A stretch of DNA of 17,850 nucleotides, taken from positions 1 to 17,850 of the forward strand of contig JAPLMO010000059.1 of NCBI GenBank assembly GCA_026386995.1. The letters run 5' to 3'. Origin of the DNA: Planctomycetota bacterium. Its GTDB lineage: Bacteria; Planctomycetota; Phycisphaerae; FEN-1346. Position 1 is the first letter of the stretch; every line of letters begins with the position of its first letter. A program made the position numbers and the translations under genes. The notes under the pieces were generated by a model. That model made no database searches, was not told the DNA's origin, and saw only the letters and a list, made by a program, of their open reading frames with translations. Below are positions 8,143-13,812 of this stretch, in pieces.

Positions 8143-8254
8143 AATGTTCAATGCTCAATGCTCAATGTTGAATGTTCAAGTGGCCACAGTGGCGGGCATG
8201 TCCCGCCTCCGGCGCACTTGAACATTGATTATTCAACATTGATCATTCAACATT
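8143..8254. repeat. Large imperfect inverted repeat between trpS and scpA
   Basis: A left arm of 40 nt (8143-8182) and a right arm of 40 nt (8215-8254) are inverted repeats that match at 33 of 40 positions. Each arm is built from reiterated AATGTTCAATG/TTGAATG units, and the 12 bp next to the loop are perfect. The 32-nt centre holds a second hairpin, GGCGGG at 8191-8196 with CCCGCC at 8202-8207. The AT-rich arms contrast with the GC-rich genes around them. Confidence 0.8.
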
Positions 8255-8261
8255 TTCTTTC

Positions 8262-9272
8262 TTAAAGGTTTCCCAGCCCCGTGAGCACCTTGATTTCATC
8301 CAGCGTTTCCCTCGCCACCGCCTGCGCCCTGCGTGCCCCGTCGGCCAGGATCGTGTGCAGTTGGTCCGGATGGGCCTCGAGTTCGGCCCGCTTGGCGCGT
8401 GGCTCGGCCAGGAACGCGATCAGCACTTCGGCGAGGTGTTTCTTGCAGTCCGTGCAGCCCCACTTGGAGTTGCGGCACTTGTCGGCCACGTCCTCGTGCG
8501 CCGCAGGGTCGAAGACCTTGTAGTACTGGCACACGTTGCAGTCTTCCGGGTGGCCGGGGTCGGCGAGCCTGATGCGCAGCGGGTCGGTGATCATCGACAT
8601 GACCTTCTTGCGGATGGCCTCGGGCGGGTCGGCGATGTCGATCTGGTTGCCGTAACTCTTGGACATCTTGCGGCGGTCCAGGCCCAGGAGGCGCGGGCTG
8701 GCGGTGAGTTTGGCCTGCGGCTCGACGAGGGCCGCGGTCCTTACGAGGTTGTTGAAGCGCCGGACGACCTCGCGGGCCAGTTCCAGGTGCGGCAACTGGT
8801 CCTCGCCGACGGGCACGAGGTTGGCCTTGTAAATGGCGATGTCGGCCGTCTGGAGCACCGGGTAGCCCAGGAAGGCGTAGTTGTGGATGTCCTTGGCCGT
8901 GAGTTGCTGCATCTGCTCCTTGTAGGTCGGGTTGCGTTCCAGCCACGAGACGGGCGTGTAGGCCGAGAGGATCAGGTGCAACTCGGCGTGCTCCGGCACG
9001 TCGCTCTGGCGGAAGATGACGCTGCGCTCGGGGTCCAGGCCGCACGAAATGAAGTCGATGAGCACCTCGCGGGTGTTCGGGGCGATGGGCGCGGGGTCTT
9101 CGTACTCGCTCATCAGGGCGTGGTAATCGGCGATCATGAAGAAGCAGTCGTACGTGTCCTGGAGCATCCGCCAGTTCCAGAGCGCCCCGACGAGGTTCCC
9201 CAGGTGCAGCCGGCCCGTCGGCCGCATGCCGCTCAGGATGCGTTGACGACGCGTTGTTGAGGGACTTGCCAT
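8262..9272 (-). CDS. trpS: Tryptophanyl-tRNA synthetase
   Basis: A 336-residue class I aminoacyl-tRNA synthetase that charges tRNA-Trp. The HIGH-type motif is PTGRLHLGNLVGAL (about 17-30). The KMSKS loop is DRRKMSKSYGNQID (about 200). The trpS signature SAYTPVSWLERNPTYKEQMQ is also present. The ATG at 9272 has CGGAGG 5 bp upstream. Unusual for a bacterial TrpRS are five cysteines in the C-terminal half: CNVC, then C-x6-C-x2-C (CRNSKWGCTDCKK). The C-x6-C-x2-C spacing is that of the 4Fe-4S cluster in Thermotoga maritima TrpRS, as I recall it. This synthetase therefore probably carries an iron-sulfur cluster near the anticodon-binding region. It starts 16 bp after the site-2 protease gene and is presumably co-transcribed with it. 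Confidence 0.96.
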   Translation of the reverse strand: MASPSTTRRQRILSGMRPTGRLHLGNLVGALWNWRMLQDTYDCFFMIADYHALMSEYEDPAPIAPNTREVLIDFISCGLDPERSVIFRQSDVPEHAELHLILSAYTPVSWLERNPTYKEQMQQLTAKDIHNYAFLGYPVLQTADIAIYKANLVPVGEDQLPHLELAREVVRRFNNLVRTAALVEPQAKLTASPRLLGLDRRKMSKSYGNQIDIADPPEAIRKKVMSMITDPLRIRLADPGHPEDCNVCQYYKVFDPAAHEDVADKCRNSKWGCTDCKKHLAEVLIAFLAEPRAKRAELEAHPDQLHTILADGARRAQAVARETLDEIKVLTGLGNL

Positions 9273-9288
9273 GCCAACCTCCGAATTG

Positions 9289-9960
9289 CTATCCGAACCA
9301 GGCCTGCGTGATGCCCGGGCCGGCGAAGACCTGCATCAACAGCACCAGGGGGGCTTCCAGCGGCCGGATGTTCGTGTAACCGAGAAAGTCGAAGTGGACG
9401 TTGCGGTTCAGGACGATGAAGCCGATCAGCAGGAAGATGCCGTACCGGCTGATTTTGCCGAACTGCATTGCCATCTCGCCCGGCAGAAGTTCCCTGAGAA
9501 TGTGCGAGCCGTCCAGCGGGAAGATCGGCAGCAGGTTGAAGACCGCCAGGCCAAAGTTCAGCAGGCACCCGTACAGGAGCATCACGAAGATGATCTTGCC
9601 GACCTGGTCGATGGCATACACCTCGGCGCCGAACACTCGCAGAATGAGCGCACAGACGATGCCCAGGGCCATGTTGGCCGCCACCCCCGCGCCGCTCACG
9701 AGGATTTCGTCGCGCTTCGGGTTCTCGTAGTTGTACGGGTTCACCGGGACTGGCTTGGCCCAGCCGATGGGCCCGATGAAGAGCATCACGGTGCCGATCG
9801 GGTCCAGGTGGTGCAGGGGATTGAGCGACACGCGGCCCAACCGCAAGGCCGTGTCGTCGCCGCATTTCCAGGCCGTCCATGCGTGCATGAACTCGTGAAT
9901 CGTGAGGGAAAACAAGACTACGGGCGCACGCAATAGTATGTCTGTGATGTCGAAGTCCAC
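9289..9960 (-). CDS. Site-2 protease family (peptidase M50) membrane protein
   Basis: A polytopic membrane metalloprotease. I choose the GTG at 9960 (VDFDITDILLRAPVVLFSLT) because GGGAGA sits 6 bp upstream. That gives 223 residues, and the longer frame adds only polar, low-complexity residues. The zinc motif HEFMH lies in the first helix (about residues 22-26). A second motif, NLLPIFPLDGSHIL, carries the conserved N..PxxPLDG aspartate ligand (about 160-173). Four to six hydrophobic helices are visible. It belongs to the short soluble-loop M50 group, without PDZ domain or CBS pair. Substrate is unknown. The order site-2 protease, trpS, scpA occurs in other bacteria, but the functional reason is not known to me. 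Confidence 0.92.
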   Translation of the reverse strand: MDFDITDILLRAPVVLFSLTIHEFMHAWTAWKCGDDTALRLGRVSLNPLHHLDPIGTVMLFIGPIGWAKPVPVNPYNYENPKRDEILVSGAGVAANMALGIVCALILRVFGAEVYAIDQVGKIIFVMLLYGCLLNFGLAVFNLLPIFPLDGSHILRELLPGEMAMQFGKISRYGIFLLIGFIVLNRNVHFDFLGYTNIRPLEAPLVLLMQVFAGPGITQAWFG

Positions 9961-10043
9961 ACGCCGTCTCCCATGGCCCGTGCCTGTGCCGTCGTTGTCG
10001 TCTGTCACTTTAGCGGGCCAGCGGGCGCAAGTCAACGGATAGA

Positions 10044-10123
10044 ATATGACAGCGCTACTTTCAAGGTTTTGCGCGGCGGGTACGGAGACCCGCCGCGCAA
10101 ATTGGAATCTAGCGCTGTCATAT
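10044..10123. repeat. Nested palindromic element, single-hairpin member of the window's palindrome family
   Basis: The outer 14-bp perfect inverted repeat has arms 10044-10057 (ATATGACAGCGCTA) and 10110-10123. The inner 13-bp perfect stem has TTGCGCGGCGGGT at 10069-10081 and its complement at 10088-10100, with the loop ACGGAG. The same inner hairpin recurs at 13342-13369, 13403-13436 and 16648-16681, and with a mismatch at 16702-16725. It lies in the divergent region between the site-2 protease and trpE. It has no T-run. Confidence 0.88.
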
Positions 10124-10198
10124 AGAAGCAGGGACGGGAAGGGGCGCAGGGACGAAGGACAACCCCGCGCCCGCCTCTCGCTTTTCGCCGTTTGTGGC

Positions 10199-10227
10199 GT
10201 GACCTATCGCCTGCGGGCTGCTATACT
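10199..10227 (+). promoter_or_regulatory. Promoter of trpE
   Basis: The -35 box GTGACC (10199-10204) and the -10 box TATACT (10222-10227) are separated by 17 bp. Predicted start is near 10234, so the leader is only about 25 nt with the ribosome site AGAGGAG. That leaves no room for a Trp leader peptide or an attenuator. Confidence 0.6.
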
Positions 10228-10258
10228 TTTTACCACTGGGTACCAGAGGAGCGAGCGT

Positions 10259-11752
10259 ATGTACGAGCCGTCAAAACAGGAATTCATCGCCCTGGCGCAA
10301 CAGGGCAACACCATACCCGTCTACCGCACTCTCCTGGCCGACCACCTGACGCCGGTGCTGGCGTTCCGGAAACTTCTGGCCGAGGGCGAGCAGGGGTTTT
10401 TGCTCGAGAGCGTGGTGGGCCTCGAGCGTGTGGCGCGCTATACCTTCCTGGGCGTGCGGCCGCGCGAGACGGTCCGCACGTTCGCCAACCGCTTCGAGAT
10501 CATCCGCGGCGAGAAGACCGAGACGCTGGATTGCCCCGACCCGCTCGCCAAACTGGCCGAACTGACGGCCCGTCACAAGGCCGTCCATCACGGCAGCCTG
10601 CCGCGTTTTGCCGGCGGGGCGGTCGGGTACGTCGGGTACGACATCATCCGCCACTACGAGCGCCTCCCCAACTGCCCCAAGGACGACCGCGGCCTGCCCG
10701 ACATGGTCTTCGGCTTCTACGACACGATGGTGATTTTCGACCACGTCCTGAAGACCGTGCAGGTGGTCTCCAACGCGCACGTGGGCGGCGGCGCCGACCT
10801 TGCGGCGGCGTACGAGCAGGCCTGCTCGCAGATCGACGCCGTCGTCGACCGCCTGTGGCGGCCCGCGCCGTTGAAGGTCGAAGACATGGTCCGCAACGAG
10901 CCCGTCACGATGCCCTTTGCGGCGAACTTCAATCGCGACGAGTTCTGCCGCGCGGTCGAGGCGTGCAAAGAGTACATCCGGGCGGGCGACATCTTCCAGG
11001 TGGTCCTCTCGCAGCGGCTGCGCGTGGAGTCCGGGGCCGATCCGATGGACATCTACCGGGCGCTGCGGGTCATCAATCCGTGGCCGTTCATGTTCTTCCT
11101 GCGCACCAAGGACGTGACGCTCCTGGGCTCGAGCCCCGAGATCATGGTCCGCGTCGAGAACGGTCTCATCACCAGCCGCCCGCTGGCCGGCACCCGGCCG
11201 CGCGGGAAGTCCCCCGAGGAAGATAAGCGGCTGGAGGAGGAACTCCTGGCGGACCCGAAAGAACGGGCCGAGCACATCATGCTCGTGGACCTCGCCCGGA
11301 ACGACGTCGGCCGCGTGGCCAGGTACGACTCCGTGAAACTGGCCGACGTGATGCACGTCGAGCGCTACAGCCACGTCATGCACATCGTCTCGAACGTGAC
11401 GGGGCAGTTGCAGGAGGGCCTCTCGGCGCTGGACGCACTGCGCGTCTCGGTGCCCGCCGGAACGGTCTCCGGGGCGCCGAAGGTGCGGGCGATGGAGATC
11501 ATCGACGAGTTTGAGCCGACGAAGCGCGGCCCGTATGCCGGGGCCGTCGGCTACATCGACTACGCCGGCAACATGGACACCTGCATCGCCCTGCGGACGA
11601 TGGTTCTTTCGGGCGGCCACATCGACGTGCAGGCCGGGGCGGGCCTTGTGGCAGACAGCGTGCCCGAGCGCGAATACGAGGAAACGCTCAACAAGGCCCG
11701 GGCGCTCCTCCTGGCCGTGCAGATCGCCGAGCGCGGCTTCGGGCCGGCGTGA
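10259..11752 (+). CDS. trpE: Anthranilate synthase component I
   Basis: Converts chorismate to anthranilate, the first step of tryptophan synthesis, using ammonia or glutamine-derived ammonia from TrpG. The ATG at 10259 has AGAGGAG about 7 bp upstream. The frame extends further upstream but without similarity. The product has 497 residues. The N-terminal domain carries GFLLESVVGLERVARYTFLG, whose LLES motif binds tryptophan for feedback inhibition. The C-terminal chorismate domain holds GDIFQVVLSQRL, SSPEIMVR, SRPLAGTRPRG, DLARNDVGRV, SVPAGTVSGAPKVRAMEIID and QAGAGLVADSVPEREYEET, all active-site segments. It is monocistronic in this window: no trpG or trpD follows, and coaD converges on it. 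Regulation is more likely by feedback than by attenuation. Confidence 0.97.
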   Translation: MYEPSKQEFIALAQQGNTIPVYRTLLADHLTPVLAFRKLLAEGEQGFLLESVVGLERVARYTFLGVRPRETVRTFANRFEIIRGEKTETLDCPDPLAKLAELTARHKAVHHGSLPRFAGGAVGYVGYDIIRHYERLPNCPKDDRGLPDMVFGFYDTMVIFDHVLKTVQVVSNAHVGGGADLAAAYEQACSQIDAVVDRLWRPAPLKVEDMVRNEPVTMPFAANFNRDEFCRAVEACKEYIRAGDIFQVVLSQRLRVESGADPMDIYRALRVINPWPFMFFLRTKDVTLLGSSPEIMVRVENGLITSRPLAGTRPRGKSPEEDKRLEEELLADPKERAEHIMLVDLARNDVGRVARYDSVKLADVMHVERYSHVMHIVSNVTGQLQEGLSALDALRVSVPAGTVSGAPKVRAMEIIDEFEPTKRGPYAGAVGYIDYAGNMDTCIALRTMVLSGGHIDVQAGAGLVADSVPEREYEETLNKARALLLAVQIAERGFGPA

Positions 11753-11756
11753 AAAG

Positions 11757-11791
11757 ATTGTGGATTGCGGATTGCGAATTGCGGATTGAAA
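11757..11791. repeat. 7-bp tandem repeat after trpE
   Basis: Five imperfect copies of ATTGCGG occupy 11757-11791 (ATTGTGG, ATTGCGG, ATTGCGA, ATTGCGG, ATTGAAA), starting 5 bp after the trpE stop. Copy-number change here would not touch coding sequence. Confidence 0.8.
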
Positions 11792-11794
11792 GAT

Positions 11795-11820
11795 GTAGGG
11801 TGGGTGCTCCGCACCCACGC
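11795..11820 (+). repeat. GTAG-preceded hairpin (REP-like) between converging trpE and coaD
   Basis: The tetranucleotide GTAG (11795-11798) is followed by an 8-bp perfect stem, GTGGGTGC (11800-11807) and GCACCCAC (11811-11818), with the loop TCC. A GTAG or similar tetranucleotide 5' of a small hairpin is the layout of REP sequences recognised by RAYT transposases. It could also end transcription of the converging genes, but it has no T-run. Confidence 0.55.
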
Positions 11821-11826
11821 TGTGTC

Positions 11827-12342
11827 TTACTCTTTCACCGTCGGGTTCCGCCGCGCCCCCGCGGCCAGTTTCGCCTTCAGCGCTTTTAAGACCCCCTTCG
11901 GCACCAGCGGCGAGACGTCGCCGCCCAGGGCCGCCACCTCGCGCACCAGGTGCGACGAGATGTACGCCACCCGCTCGTCGGCCATCACGAAGACCGTCTC
12001 GATGTCGCTGATAGTGCGGTTCGTCAGGGCCAACTGGTACTCGTACTCGAAGTCCGAGTGCTGCCTGAGGCCCCGCAGGATGACCGAAGCCCCGTGGCGC
12101 CGGACGTACTCGACCGTCAGGCCCTCGTAAGCATCGACCGTCACGGCCGCCAGGTCGCCGACGGCGTCGCGGACCATCGCCAGGCGCTCCTCGGTCGAAA
12201 AGAGCGATTGCTTCGCCGGGTTGGTCGCCACCGCGACGATGAGGCGGTCGAACAGTGCCGCCCCGCGGCGGATGATGTCCATGTGCCCGAGCGTCACGGG
12301 GTCGAACACGCCCGGATAAACCGCCACACGCTGCTTGCTCAT
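11827..12342 (-). CDS. coaD: Phosphopantetheine adenylyltransferase
   Basis: Transfers AMP from ATP to 4'-phosphopantetheine to give dephospho-CoA, the penultimate step of coenzyme A synthesis. The ATG at 12342 (MSKQRVAVYPGVFDPVTLGH) has GGAGG 8 bp upstream. The 25 residues further upstream lack similarity. The product is 171 residues, close to the family's 160. Motifs: the nucleotidyltransferase TxGH-type motif in PVTLGHMDII, RGLRQHSDFEYEYQLALTNR for substrate and hexamer contacts, and the ISSHLVREVAALGG signature near the C-terminus. The C-terminus adds a basic Ala/Lys-rich tail. It converges on trpE and has no operon partner here. Confidence 0.97.
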   Translation of the reverse strand: MSKQRVAVYPGVFDPVTLGHMDIIRRGAALFDRLIVAVATNPAKQSLFSTEERLAMVRDAVGDLAAVTVDAYEGLTVEYVRRHGASVILRGLRQHSDFEYEYQLALTNRTISDIETVFVMADERVAYISSHLVREVAALGGDVSPLVPKGVLKALKAKLAAGARRNPTVKE

Positions 12343-12461
12343 CGACGTTACCTCCACGCGAGGCTCGTGATACACGATGCTCCCGCATCGGGCTCGAAAG
12401 GCGCCTTGCACCGGCACACTGATTGTAAAGTCGCTTCAACCCGCGGGCAAATGAAATGGCG

Positions 12462-12490
12462 TTGACAGCCGCTGCCGGCAGCCTTATTGT
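12462..12490 (+). promoter_or_regulatory. Promoter giving a leaderless mRNA
   Basis: TTGACA (12462-12467), a 17-bp spacer and TATTGT (12485-12490). The predicted start falls 7-8 bp further on, at or next to the A of the ATG at 12498. No Shine-Dalgarno sequence lies between the -10 box and the ATG (AACTTAA). Confidence 0.6.
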
Positions 12491-12497
12491 AACTTAA

Positions 12498-13121
12498 ATG
12501 AAGCCCATCCAACTCATTCCGGTGCTGGTCATCGCCGGCCTCTTGGCCGGCGGCTGCGGGGAGATGTCATCGCGGGCCTGGCAGCATGCCCAGTTGCCCA
12601 CGCATGACTGGCAGAGTGCCTTCGACGTTTCCCATGAGGTCCTCAAGAAACACTTCGACATCGCCGAGGCCAGCGTGACGAAGGGTACGATCGTCACCAA
12701 GCCGGCGGTCTTCGACCGGCCCCGCAGCGGCACGCTTGCCGACATCCGCGGCGCGGGCGGCCGGTGGCGCCGCACGGTCTCGCTTGAACTGTCGCGCGGC
12801 GGCCTGGCCATGGATGCCCGCGTTGCGGTGATCCTGGAACGCGAAGGCACCAACGCCGCCATCGCCATCGCCGAGTCAGGTGGCTACGGAGAGCGAGCCG
12901 CCGACGTGCCGCGCTCTCAGCCGCTCATCAGCGAGCGCGGCCGCGGGCCGGCGCCCGTGTGGGTCGAGGTCGGCAGCGACGCGAACCTGGCCCGCGAGAT
13001 CCTGGCCCAGATTTCCGAGCGGCTCCAGAAGATGGAAAGGCAGGAGGCGCCGCCCGCGAGCCAGTCACCCCAGGAAGCCGCCGAGGAGACGCGCAAACTC
13101 GGGGCCGAGGCAACCAAATAG
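12498..13121 (+). CDS. Predicted lipoprotein, function unknown
   Basis: A 207-residue protein with a lipoprotein signal peptide: MKPIQLIPVLVIAGLLAGGC, lipobox LAGGC, Cys20 lipidated. The mature domain, about residues 21-165, has mixed alpha/beta character and no motif I recognise. It contains HDWQSAFDVSHEVLKKHFDI and a strongly basic RGAGGRWRRTVSLEL stretch. Residues 166-207 are a charged coiled-coil-like and Gln/Glu/Ala-rich tail (EILAQISERLQKMERQEAPP). The start is set by the signal peptide, not by a ribosome site. tRNA-Glu follows 14 bp after the stop, and the terminator lies behind the tRNA, so mRNA and tRNA could share a transcript. The codon pattern and GC content match the neighbouring core genes. 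Confidence 0.85.
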   Translation: MKPIQLIPVLVIAGLLAGGCGEMSSRAWQHAQLPTHDWQSAFDVSHEVLKKHFDIAEASVTKGTIVTKPAVFDRPRSGTLADIRGAGGRWRRTVSLELSRGGLAMDARVAVILEREGTNAAIAIAESGGYGERAADVPRSQPLISERGRGPAPVWVEVGSDANLAREILAQISERLQKMERQEAPPASQSPQEAAEETRKLGAEATK

Positions 13122-13135
13122 CCGTCCGCATACCT

Positions 13136-13212
13136 GCCCCCATCGTCTAGCGGCCTAGGACATCGGGTTCTCTGCCCGAAGACAGGGTGTTCGAATCCCC
13201 TTGGGGGTACCA
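13136..13212 (+). tRNA. tRNA-Glu (anticodon CTC)
   Basis: Acceptor GCCCCCA pairs with TGGGGGT, with a G1-U72 wobble, discriminator A and encoded CCA. The D-arm is GTCT...AGGAC. The anticodon stem TCGGG/CCCGA has the loop TTCTCTG, so the anticodon is CTC. The T-loop is TTCGAAT. Two oddities: position 37 is T where tRNA-Glu normally has A, and the T-stem 5' side is AGGGTG against CCCCT. The T-stem therefore has either one bulged U or a U-C mismatch. Confidence 0.9.
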
Positions 13213-13222
13213 GATTCTCCGG

Positions 13223-13252
13223 AAACCCCGCCGCAAGCGGGGTTTTTCGTTA
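13223..13252 (+). terminator. Intrinsic terminator after tRNA-Glu
   Basis: A 9-bp perfect stem AAACCCCGC (13223-13231) / GCGGGGTTT (13237-13245), loop CGCAA, with the tail TTTTTCGTT. It ends the lipoprotein-tRNA-Glu transcription unit. Confidence 0.9.
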
Positions 13253-13313
13253 TTCTCGCGCGGCCCTCGCGGAACTCTGGGCTTACCTTGCCGCCGCCGC
13301 CCTGGTCGTCCTC

Positions 13314-13454
13314 CTAGCAGTACAGCGCAACTTGGGCATTTGCGCGGTGGGTCTCCCGACCCACCGCGCGACGAAACCGTGTTGGCGCGGTCGAAAACGC
13401 AGTTAGCGCGGCGGGTCGGGAGACCCGCCGCGCTAAGTTGCGCTGTACTGCTAG
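13314..13454. repeat. Composite palindromic element (BIME-like) with 20-bp terminal inverted repeats
   Basis: Perfect 20-bp terminal inverted repeats (13314-13333 and 13435-13454) start and end with CTAG. Inside are two hairpins in opposite orientation. The first is GCGCGGTGGGT at 13342-13352 with 13359-13369, loop CTCCCG. The second is TTAGCGCGGCGGGT at 13403-13416 with 13423-13436, loop CGGGAG. The two loops are complements of each other, so the second hairpin is the first inverted. That arrangement defines bacterial interspersed mosaic elements. It contains no gene. Confidence 0.9.
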
Positions 13455-13504
13455 CCCGCGCCCGCGTTACGCGGTAGGCCGCTCGCTGGTGTGGCTGTTT
13501 TTCT

Positions 13505-13530
13505 CCCCTCTCCCCGCCGCGGGAGAGGGG
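13505..13530. repeat. 10-bp GC-rich hairpin
   Basis: CCCCTCTCCC (13505-13514) pairs perfectly with GGGAGAGGGG (13521-13530) across the loop CGCCGC. No T-run follows on either strand, so this is an interspersed palindrome and not a terminator. Confidence 0.75.
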
Positions 13531-13556
13531 GCGGGGGTGAACGGCTGTGTCATAAG

Positions 13557-13580
13557 CCCCACGTATGCGTGGGGATAAAG
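13557..13580 (+). repeat. Solitary CRISPR-repeat-like hairpin
   Basis: CCCCACG (13557-13563), loop TATG, CGTGGGG (13568-13574), then ATAAAG. The stem, loop size and following GGGGATAAA resemble type I-E CRISPR repeats. No second copy lies within 100 bp on either side and no cas gene is in the window, so it is not called a CRISPR array. Confidence 0.35.
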
Positions 13581-13598
13581 ATTGCGGCCACAAGTTCC

Positions 13599-13626
13599 TT
13601 GACTTCGCGCCAAGATGTAGTATCTT
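13599..13626 (+). promoter_or_regulatory. Promoter upstream of the PEP-CTERM gene leader
   Basis: TTGACT (13599-13604), a 16-bp spacer and TATCTT (13621-13626). Predicted start is near 13633, which leaves a leader of about 180 nt before the ATG at 13813. Confidence 0.5.
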
Positions 13627-13632
13627 GCTTGA

Positions 13633-13734
13633 CGGTGACCGAGGGCTGATGGGGGTTGGCCCGAGGTCAATGTACAACTGAATAGACTGACCGGGGGAGG
13701 TGGCCGCATGCGGCCGCTTCCCCCTTTTCGTTTT
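13633..13734 (+). ncRNA. Candidate small RNA or attenuated leader
   Basis: Between the promoter and a strong terminator lie about 100 nt with one further structure. GACC-GA-GGGC (13637-13646) pairs with GCCC-GA-GGTC (13659-13668). The two 4-bp helices are separated by a tandem G-A internal loop, and the apical loop has 12 nt. The 3' end is the terminator at 13693-13734. It could be a free small RNA, or the leader of the PEP-CTERM gene that starts 79 nt later. I do not recognise a known riboswitch class, and no long ORF is encoded. Confidence 0.4.
13693..13734 (+). terminator. Strong intrinsic terminator inside the PEP-CTERM gene leader
   Basis: A 14-bp stem with two G-U pairs (arms 13693-13706 and 13711-13724), loop CATG, followed by TTTTCGTTTT. 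It faces the PEP-CTERM gene and lies upstream of it, on the same strand. Confidence 0.75.
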
Positions 13735-13812
13735 GTGGTCTTGCGGGCAGCCTGGATGGGCGCCGGGGAGCCGACCTAAGCAACGGGACGATGTTCTGTT
13801 GGGGGCTCGCCC

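Noticed and set aside
10234..10258. Trp attenuator upstream of trpE
   Set aside because: The predicted leader is about 25 nt, with no leader peptide and no alternative hairpins.
10271..12439. 722-codon minus-strand frame
   Set aside because: Antisense of trpE that runs on into coaD in another frame. trpE carries full catalytic motifs.
13557..13580. CRISPR array
   Set aside because: Only one repeat-like unit. No second copy at spacer distance and no cas genes.
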